Positions 56,960 to 64,000 of a DNA stretch of 64,000 nt are shown in pieces (the stretch's first letter is position 1; every line of letters begins with the position of its first letter). The notes beneath the pieces are model-generated. The model did no database searches. It worked only from the letters and a program-made list of their open reading frames with translations, and had not been told where the DNA came from. Made by a program: the position numbers and the translations under genes. Source of the stretch: Hypholoma sublateritium FD-334 SS-4 (Eukaryota; Basidiomycota; Agaricomycetes; Agaricales; Strophariaceae); the NCBI GenBank assembly GCA_000827495.1, contig KN817553.1, forward strand, positions 62,001-126,000, in the 5' to 3' direction.

Positions 56960-58590
56960 GTACTATGCGAAAGTATGCCAGTCTTTGTTTGTGGGCGTTG
57001 AATTGGCATTGAAGTCAATCCTAAGTCTTTCATTACGTGCCGTGTTACCAAACTATGCGGGGTTTGCTCTAGTCTTGTTATGTCTGACGAGCGCTCAGTC
57101 ATTCACGCAGTCCACGTACGACTGCAATATTTCATGCAACGACTTCGCACGCCAACTACGCACCGAAAAGTGCAATTGAAAGGCGACAGCCTGAATTACT
57201 AGCGTCGAAGCCATGAAAGGTTTATCTGACGAGACAATTGCCTACTGTAGTCGCGTGAATCATAAAGGATTCTATTTTTTGTTTCTCGGTATCACTGATG
57301 AAGAGTTGACTCGATAGTATTTGTGTCTGCTACGATTGGAATAATACCAAACATCTTCTATCCAAGCTGTATTCTTTGATTGATTTACGAGAAGTAGATC
57401 CCTTGACATCCCATCTTCTTTACAATCTTCACGATCTAATCGTTCTTCGCCGGACGGTTACATCCAAGTCACATCCACTTTACAATCGAACGGTCTCCCG
57501 GGGCCAATATGCTACAAGCAACGCCGTGTTCTTTGACTTGTACACTACTCAAGGGAATATGACCGAGTGCTATGACCTCGCTATAACTTAACCCTGTTCA
57601 AGTTTGGCATCAACAGGCGACCGACAGGGCACGCGGATCTGGGTACGTGTTCCACCCTGGAATAATGTCAGTCGGCGCTAACTATCTGCTTGTCGGCCTT
57701 GTTCAGTTTTGTTGCGATCATCTTGAGGTACCCGGGCTGTTTCTCAGGCTGGTAGAAGAACTTGACCTGTACGCGCGGTCAGTAAAAGCGAGACGCACTC
57801 GGACGTCACTTACTCCTTCTCCGCCTCCTCCCCCCCACTTTTTTTTCAACCAGCATCACTAAAGAGGAAAGTGGCGCTGCGTTTTCACCAGTTTAGAGCC
57901 ATAATACGCAGCCCAATGCCATTCTACGCGTTATCCTAAGAGCATACCACACTGCAAACTGGCTCATGTGCCGAGCCTAATTCCGTGGGTGATGGCCACA
58001 GTTGCATTCACGACGGAGTCTGTAATCCAATACTTTGCGACTGCCGAGGGTATGACTTTCCTTTCTGAAGTATACAACCACGCCAATAGCACGTACACGT
58101 ACCAATAAAATGAATTGCAGAATGAGGTTTATTGTTGGTTTATTGACAGGATTTTTCCCGCGACCGCCGACTCGGAGTGTCAACCTTCAGTAGTAGTATG
58201 CAAATGGCTGTAACATCCTCCAACCTCTGAAAAGACTCGAATAAGCTGCAAAGTAAGTATTAACAGGTTGAACGACGCACGCTCTACCAAAACTTCAATC
58301 GTATCTGAGTGTCTGTGAGTTCAGAAGCGCCACAGCAAACAAAGAGGAACGCAAACCGTAGTCCTCCATATTGAGAGATGATGGGGTATCATCGTGTTGT
58401 ATCCGGGCGCCATCATATAAAAACCTACACAGTTAAAAATCAGCTCTTTCTGGGTGGTCTTGGATGTTCAACGTTCAATAATCGCTCGCAGCTCTGCACT
58501 CGCTTATCTGGCGCTAATAAGGCCGGCCCAACAATGCTCACCGAATTCTGCTTATATCTTTTCCGACCTCTCTAGAATAGTGCGCTCCTA
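56960..58590. other. Stretch with unassigned short ORFs
   Basis: Plus frames at 57376-57591 (LREVDPLTSHLLYNLHDLIV) and 57647-57862 (NYLLVGLVQFCCDHLEV) are protein-like and could be exons of one gene, but no splice pair joins them and no family was recognised. Confidence 0.35.
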
Positions 58591-58595
58591 GGAAG

Positions 58596-58805
58596 TTACT
58601 TAGCCCGGTGCTCCTCTCGACTTTGAAGAAGTCCTGATCGCCCGTCGAGCTTAAAATCTAGCGCCAAAGCACGGTCAGATACAAGAAATCTAAACATTTT
58701 ATTCAATATTTTATTCTTTACCTTGATTGTGATCTTTGCATTGGCATTCTCGACCTTGAGCTCTGGATCTTTCGACAGCGTGAGTTGTTGTTCTTCGCCA
58801 GACAT
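58596..58805 (-). CDS. Small hypothetical protein
   Basis: A 69-codon frame starting MSGEEQQLTLSKDPELKVEN with a basic middle (KITIKVKNKILNKMFRFLV). Compact and charged, start in good context; no family recognised. Confidence 0.35.
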   Translation of the reverse strand: MSGEEQQLTLSKDPELKVENANAKITIKVKNKILNKMFRFLVSDRALALDFKLDGRSGLLQSREEHRAK

Positions 58806-58809
58806 AATT

Positions 58810-59750
58810 TACTGCAGGTTGTGAGATGTGACTCGGAGAATTGTCTGTGCTTTTTGATATCAATGTAAAATATTATGTTTGTACATGCCAAAAAGCCACC
58901 TTAATTAGCGAGTCCTTGAGAGCGGTATCTCCACGGTTCACTTGTCACTTTTCACTCTATTGGTTCGTCTTAACATATTCCCACAGTCGTTTTGCCGAAA
59001 CAAATGATCGCCGAGACACACAGAAGTTTGCCCGTCGTGGTGAGAACTGAGACTTTATTTATGTGATTAAGGGGCGACCTGCGGTCACCTCAGCACCTTG
59101 CTGAAATGAAGATACGAACCACAGTGAGTCAAATTGCACTGTAATCAACTTATTGACACTATATTACCGCACTACATGAGATACAATGTAGGATAGAATC
59201 CTCGATAGGCACAATAAATTCTGATATTTCTCTCTTCTTTATTATATTTTAATCGCTCTCTCCTTTCCGATACCCAGCAAAATGGTACAAAAGCCAGATT
59301 TGGGTCAACCACCTGCATATATGCGTCGAACCCCCGAAGAAGACACTCGAATGGCTTCTGTAGGAGCTCGTCGTGCAACCGATTGAAGCGTCGCTGCAAG
59401 CGAATGTCTCCTGACTGACTTCCTGCCAGTGATACGCGAGTACGAGCACCCCAATTCGGAATCTTACTACGTCCTGTTTCGCAGTATCCTTGACCACCCG
59501 CTCCACCCTAGAGCTCCTCCATGTCGCCTCTAGCTTCCAGAAGCTGGGAAGGCAGAGATGGTAGGAGAGATGCTGGTGCTCGGTGAGAGAAGGAAGGCGT
59601 GTGAGGAAATGTCCTTAGAAGAACGCCATGCAGGGTTCGTTGCTTGAGTCGGTCTCTTGGAACATGTCTCTGATCTTGCCTAGGAGGGCCGCCAACAAAG
59701 TACGCGCATTTGCAATGTTCACCAGAAAATCTTTAGGTTTTCGGAGGAAG
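58810..59750. other. Unresolved; protein-like minus frame at 59399-59172
   Basis: The minus frame contains RRFNRLHDELLQKPFECLLR and FDAYMQVVDPNLAFVPFC, which look coding, but no flanking exon could be attached. A plus frame at 59545-59650 (MLVLGERRKACEEMSLEER) is also helical. No names can be given. Confidence 0.3.
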
Positions 59751-59756
59751 ACAGCA

Positions 59757-60196
59757 TCAATGTCCGACACGACGAGCACGGACGATTCTGTCGACTAGGG
59801 CTATGGGAAAAGGGGGTGCACCGATAATACATGAAAAAATTACAGTCATAGAGAAGAAATAAAGCAACACACCACAGCAGATAATAGCGATCTTCGTGTG
59901 GTTGTCTTTGTCGGGGATGCGGTCAGGATCATTGAGGATCGTCCTGGTGGCAGTATCGACCGTTCCTAACATAGAATTAATATTTGACGTGCAAAGTTAT
60001 GTCGCGAAAGACATACCGGCCTTCAAGAACACGTAGACCGCTGGTTGCGAAGGGTGAACCAGGGCGAACCATGTACTCAGTAGGGGCCACGAACTCAATA
60101 ACAGAGTTGTTGAGTTTGGCGCGAGCCCATCGGTCGCCGGGTTGGTTACTACGGGCTTGATCTCAGTTGAAACGTTGGGGGACTTCGTTGGTGACG
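59757..60196 (-). CDS. Hypothetical membrane protein, 5' end unresolved
   Basis: Exons 60196-60017 and 59965-59757 joined by a 51-base GT-AG intron. The frame reads [20 protein letters not shown], then [11 protein letters not shown], across the junction [20 protein letters not shown] and a strongly hydrophobic [19 protein letters not shown] segment, ending [10 protein letters not shown]. At least two membrane helices are likely. Further 5' exons are probable upstream of 60196 (acceptor GTGCAG). I do not recognise the family. Confidence 0.5.
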
Positions 60197-60199
60197 CTG

Positions 60200-60630
60200 C
60201 ACATACAACATCTCCAACTAAAGTCGCGTCAGAATCGTGCTAATCTGCGATAGTGGTAGAGACCTACCGATTTGATAAATTGAACCGACCTATACGAGGT
60301 GAGAATACGGGCATAAGAAAGTTTCGATTTTGTTAACGGGGATGGGGTCGTGGGGATGGAATTTAATCGTGGATTTGCAGTAGCTGTAATCGGCGTTGGC
60401 AGCTGGCGAGGGCGATATACATGGTCTACTTATGATCAACATGGCGAGTAGAAAGGAAAGGACAGGGTGGCCTACTAAGAACGAGCGACGTGAGCGCGGA
60501 GATGTGCTTGGAGGAGCGATGAGCGCGTCGGCGTAGCAATGTTTTCAACGGCGCTGACCCGAAATGGAGTTGTGCGAGTGGAAATCATCGCGACCATCGT
60601 CGTTGCTCGTTGTACTATGACGAATGGAAA
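60200..60630. other. Intergenic or 5' part of the membrane gene
   Basis: No convincing exon was found. Confidence 0.3.
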
Positions 60631-60633
60631 CCA

Positions 60634-60850
60634 GTGATGGTGGTGTTGGTGAAAGAAGGAAGGCACGAAAATAAATGTCGCCGAGGCGGTATTATGCCGC
60701 AAGTTCTCAGGACGGAGTCTACCGGGCCTGTTATCTCTATCTTTTATCTAATCAAGAGGCCCGGTAGACTCCGGCCTGAGAACTAGCGGCATATAGTCAG
60801 ACTTGACTGATATTCGCACGCCTTCCCTCTGTCGCCAACACCACCATCCG
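60634..60850. repeat. Foldback (head-to-head inverted) repeat
   Basis: Same design as 56091-56303: inverted arms around CCGGGCCTGTTATCTCTATC and GAGGCCCGG. It is joined through a 180-base spacer to the 3' end of the HMG pseudogene. On the strand opposite the HMG reading, the spacer contains TGGCTCAGCGGT, which resembles a pol III A box. Confidence 0.8.
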
Positions 60851-61030
60851 CGCTGATGGCACGGACGCTCAAGAGCGACGGGCTCGAGCATGGAAACCGC
60901 TGAGCCACCATCGACATTGAGATTGGCTACTTAGACGACACACATCGACCTGGTCCGGGCACGCGCTGAAATTCAGCGTCACGGCGGCGCTGTACTTGTA
61001 GTGTACATTAACTTGTCATCCCACATCGTA

Positions 61031-61545
61031 CTAATATACTGTATATAAAGGATCAGCACCGTACCAATCAAAGTCGACATCGCTGAATATATCGGCGGCG
61101 ACTAAATCTTTCGTTACTCCTCCAAGGCCAGGCATATCGTCGTCAGTTTCTCCCAAATGCCAGTCGGGAACCGACCAGTTGTCGCTTCCGAAATGCAACG
61201 CGGGAGGTAATGTGCCATCGGTGAGTGCAGCTGCTCCGGCCTTGAGTAATGTTGAATTATTTGGCTGATTCAACGCGCTGCCAGGTTCCCGAAGGTGATT
61301 GAGCGTGTCGTTGTACTTGTAGGAATACGAGGGGTACTTGGTCGTGTGGATCCCTCTCTCTCTGTTCGCCATGTCCTTGTATATTTGCTTCTTGCTTTCG
61401 GGCAGTTTCCTCCAGCATGCCCCCGCCAATCGGCTAACGTCTTATTGAGCCAGGCCGCATTTCTGGTTCTGTTTGCGAGCGTTGAAGTCAAGGCGAAACA
61501 GCATGAATGCGTTTCGTGGACGTGGAATTCTCCCAAAAAACCCAT
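61031..61545 (-). pseudogene. MATA-type HMG-box regulator, one in-frame stop
   Basis: One minus-strand frame gives PRPRNAFMLFRLDFNARKQN (about 61525-61470), GLAQ, a TAA at 61444-61442, then DVSRLAGACWRKLPESKKQ, MANRERGIHTTKYPSYSYKY and a C-terminal tail ending in GADPLYTVY. The RPRNAFMLFR start, the GACWRKLP turn and the KYPSYSYKY end are the signature of MATA_HMG boxes, which bind the minor groove and in fungi often govern mating or development. Only the single stop interrupts the box, so the lesion is young or a sequencing error. This is the longest copy of a repeat family whose other members keep only the 3' end. No start upstream of the box was identified. Confidence 0.8.
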
Positions 61546-62576
61546 CACTAGTCAAACTGTTCCAATGAAAAGATGGGTTATGGAGGAGAATGCGATGGAA
61601 TTACACAGTATAGTATGTTCTGTCGGGAAAGCGGTTGACAACGAATCCGGGGAGAGCGGGGAAGGGGCACAGGTACGTAGGGTGAGTGCATCCTGTACAG
61701 TAATCGCAAAAGGTGTGTTCTACCGGCATGAGCTCGTCGTCTTCAATTGCAATGTACTGAGTCTGGCCCCAAAAAATGTCGATCCATTCTTGGTAGTTCC
61801 GCAAATCTCTGCTGGGCGGACAAATGAAGATATTGAAACGACCCTCGCGAACCTGTACACCATTGCAATTGTTCTCTACGACATCGTCTTTATCGTTTCT
61901 GTGACGATCCTACAGCCATCTGATGTGGTTGGGACCCCGGTCTTTCCTAGCGTCAAGACGAATGGCGAGATAATAGGCGTACATGGACGCGTGACGATGG
62001 TTCCCAGCTGGCAGGAATGGAGCGGAGCTTCGGGGATGACAATCCGAGTGAACTGTTCTTCAGACAGGCCCGTTACAACATACGGTACAATCTCGATGGC
62101 GGAGAATGGGGTCCTGTCGTCAGGAACTGGATGATATACGGCCAAGGCCACGTTTTCGCCCAGTATAAACTGGACAATCTCCTTGATTTTCTGATCCGCG
62201 AAAGTGTGATCGGCAGAAAAGCGGTCTCCTGGAAGATACACATAGAACTTGGGATGGGCGACCTGGTCCCATAACGATCGAGACATGCGCCCCGCCGCAC
62301 GCAGGACGTCAGCATGGCCTTCAATCTGAAAGAAGTTGCTTTGAAGTGAACCGTGGAACTCTTTGCCAGGCTATGGAAATACTCAATATACTATGAATGG
62401 AAAAGCCTGTGAGGTCTGACCTGATGACTGCCAACGTCTCCCTGCGGGGTGACAATGGTTGCATTTATACTATACTGTGTAATTCCATCGCATTCTCATC
62501 CATAACCCATATTTTGACCCCAAGCGCGTGGAAATACCTTACTACCCTTTTCATTGGAACTGTTTGACTGGTGATG
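61543..62576. repeat. Inverted-repeat pair flanking the zinc-knuckle gene
   Basis: 61543-61615 (CATCACTAGTCAAACTGTTC, then ATGGGTTATGGAGGAGAATG and ACACAGTATAGTAT) reappears inverted at 62576-62468 with an insertion of about 36 bases. The arms enclose about 850 bases holding the zinc-knuckle ORF. Confidence 0.75.
61601..62310 (-). CDS. Gag-like zinc-knuckle protein
   Basis: The first part (62286 to about 61880) reads VAHPKFYVYLPGDRFSADHT, AVYHPVPDDRTPF and VTGLSEEQFTRIVIPE; the second, in another frame, reads FNIFICPPSRDLRNYQEW, EWIDIFWGQTQY and CDYCTGCTHPTYLCPFPALP. The last block is a CX2CX4HX4C knuckle, as in retroelement Gag proteins, placed at the end of a larger domain; this architecture is common in agaricomycete genomes. 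Between the parts (61900-61850) the frame shifts without a clear intron, so a small intron, error or frameshift mutation exists. It ends just upstream of the HMG gene, on the same strand. Confidence 0.55.
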
Positions 62577-62579
62577 CAT

Positions 62580-63160
62580 TTATATAATTTACGTGGCTGA
62601 CTTTTCATCCGTTTTTTTTTTGCAAATCCTATTTTTCAGGACGGACGATGGTCCTATACATCCTTTAAATCGCGAATTGCCGCGACAACTGACGCACATT
62701 GCGGTCAGCAAGCCAACTAACGTTATGGTACCATCGTACAGATCCACACATTATGATTACCTCGGCCGGCCTCGGGAAGTTTGTCGTATTAAGTAGAGCC
62801 AGTCCTATCTGAGGACCTGATCGTCTGAAGAAATATCCGGAATATAATTCTCGTATCGTTTTGGGTCTTCTGTACTAACCCATCAATTATGCAACCTAAC
62901 CTATATCTTCTGTACTAGCTGCAATTTGCTCCATCAACTTGGGATTTTCCTTATTCAGTTCGTCGTTGGCCTGCCTGAACGGAAGCTTCAATGAAACTCT
63001 CTACCTGCGTAAATCACTTCACCCGTGATTCACAGTCGAATAGCTTTAAATGGGGGTATTTCGGGAAGTATTCGCGCACATACATTTTGTTTCACTCACT
63101 TGGGGGAGATTGCGAGGTTGAACGTCCACCGAGCGCTGTTGCATTTTAAACGAGACTACT
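62580..63160. other. Intergenic
   Basis: The plus ORF at 62593-62796 lacks motifs. Nothing else seen. Confidence 0.35.
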
Positions 63161-63164
63161 TATC

Positions 63165-63291
63165 GATCCTCGACCGGCATTTGGGGACAAACCGACGACG
63201 ATATGCTTGGCCATGGAGGAGGAACGAAGATATATTCAGCGATTTCGATATTGACAGGTGCGGTGCTGTTCCCTTATATACAGTATATTAG
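63165..63291 (+). pseudogene. HMG-gene 3' end, opposite orientation
   Basis: CATTTGGGGACAAACCGACG to TTATATACAGTATATTAG matches the last 40 codons of the HMG pseudogene, with frameshifts; the end GAVPLYTVY parallels GADPLYTVY. Confidence 0.7.
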
Positions 63292-63650
63292 TGCCGATGT
63301 ATGATGACAAGTTGTACTCGCCTTAACAGCGCCGCCTTCACGCTGAACTTCATTCAGCGCGTGCCCGGACCAGGTCGATGTGAGTCCAATTCCCTTCTTG
63401 CTGAAGTTCAAGTCCAGGTAGCCAATTTCAATGTTGACGGTGGCTCAGCGGTTTCGACGCTCGACCCCGTCGCTAATGAGCGTCTGCAAGCGTGCGCCAT
63501 CAGCGCGGATGGTGGTGTTGGCGAGAGAGGGGGTGGCGTGCGAATATCGGTCAAGGTCTGACTATATGCCGCCAGTTCTCAGGCCGGAGTCTTCCGGGCG
63601 GCCGGTAAGTAGAGTCCGGCCAAAGTCCGACTCGAGAACCGGCGGCGCAA
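63292..63650 (+). repeat. Foldback/HMG family spacer and arm, plus orientation
   Basis: After the HMG end follow GCCCGGACCAGGTCGATGTG, GGTGGCTCAGCGGTTTCGAC, CATCAGCGCGGATGGTGGTG, then GCCGCCAGTTCTCAGGCCGG and an imperfect inverted partner GCGCCGCCGGTTCTCGAGTC on the other strand (63660-63600). Confidence 0.7.
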
Positions 63651-63654
63651 TAAT

Positions 63655-64000
63655 AGTGAGTTATGACTCAATTTCCCTTGAATTTCCCTCTCTTATTCGC
63701 GATTGCGGATGCTTTGTAAGTACATAAAGAATTGAGGAGTTATGCACTGGTTAGCACTGGTTTTTGACGGTGGGAAAGGAGCCGGGTATCGGCCGTTGGG
63801 ATTGGGATACGCTCTGATATGCTCTGATACGCTGCTACGTTTGAATGAGAGATATCTGATTAAAGGAGAAGTCACAGTGGCCTGAGGCCGTCGGACCAAG
63901 TGGCCAACTTTGCTTCTGGCAGTTCATACAATACTCAAGCTAGTTATATTGGCATGACTACATATGGGGTGCCAAGTGGTTGGGGTATCAAGTAATTTAT
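63655..64000. other. Intergenic, nothing recognised
   Basis: Short direct repeats ATACGCTCTGAT/ATGCTCTGATACGCT at 63809-63835 only. Confidence 0.4.

Noticed and set aside
61295..62134. 279-codon plus-strand ORF
   Set aside because: Antisense to both the HMG box and the zinc-knuckle gene, whose minus-strand motifs are convincing.
1..64000. tRNA, rRNA, telomeric repeats, CRISPR arrays
   Set aside because: No complete tRNA cloverleaf, rRNA-like block, telomere-type repeat or regularly spaced array was seen; tRNA-like boxes occur only inside repeats.

Overview
The window looks like repeat-rich nuclear DNA of a mushroom-forming basidiomycete (Agaricomycetes, probably Agaricales). Genes are broken by many short GT-AG introns of about 40-90 bases, and the recognisable families are ones expanded in that group: a Zn2Cys6 regulator with a fungal transcription-factor domain, an F-box-like protein, DUF6534-type membrane proteins, a TET/JBP-type dioxygenase, a large agaricomycete-only protein of about 850 residues and a gag-like zinc-knuckle protein. 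Several N positions and one tandem repeat split by Ns show that the assembly is imperfect. Coding density is low, and no rRNA, tRNA, CRISPR array or bacterial-type operon was seen.

Layout. 0-14 kb is mostly non-coding or decayed: one copy of a dispersed repeat (334-1196), a SINE-like repeat (2400-2590), an inverted-repeat element (2735-3266), a small conserved ORF (4344-4637) and a three-exon hypothetical gene (8565-10416). From 14.3 to 35.9 kb lies the best gene block, bounded by a perfect 69-bp inverted repeat (14255-14323 and 35810-35878): a Zn2Cys6 regulator in 14 exons (15097-17751), a TET/JBP-like 2-oxoglutarate/iron dioxygenase (20529-18939), an F-box-like protein (24325-22480), a second fungal regulator (about 28075-26100), a small hypothetical gene (30130-30594), a complex tandem array (31614-32035) and a DUF6534-like membrane gene (33971-34625). 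Immediately right of the inverted repeat is the 849-residue protein gene (36302-38902).

39-50 kb is repeat and pseudogene territory: a truncated relative of the 849-residue protein, a 93-bp repeat interrupted by Ns, a 5'-truncated LINE insertion with poly(A) and 15-bp target duplications (43146-43725), the second copy of the 334-1196 repeat, and a GC-rich decayed gene flanked by CTATA-rich DNA. A divergent histone H3 gene lies at 50941-50327.

51-64 kb is dominated by one repeat family, in both orientations, made of a foldback arm plus a spacer plus the 3' end of an HMG-box gene. The longest copy (61.0-61.5 kb) still contains an almost whole MATA-type HMG box, broken by one in-frame stop. Between the copies lie a coiled-coil gene with a duplicated exon, an MFS transporter remnant, a second coiled-coil gene, a small membrane protein gene and a gag-like zinc-knuckle gene flanked by inverted repeats.

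The genes do not form an evident pathway. The main themes are regulation (two Zn2Cys6-type factors, HMG-box remnants, an H3 variant, a DNA-modifying dioxygenase) and mobile DNA that has copied or broken host-like genes. All exon models were read by eye from splice signals and frame continuity; names rest on motif recognition without database searches.
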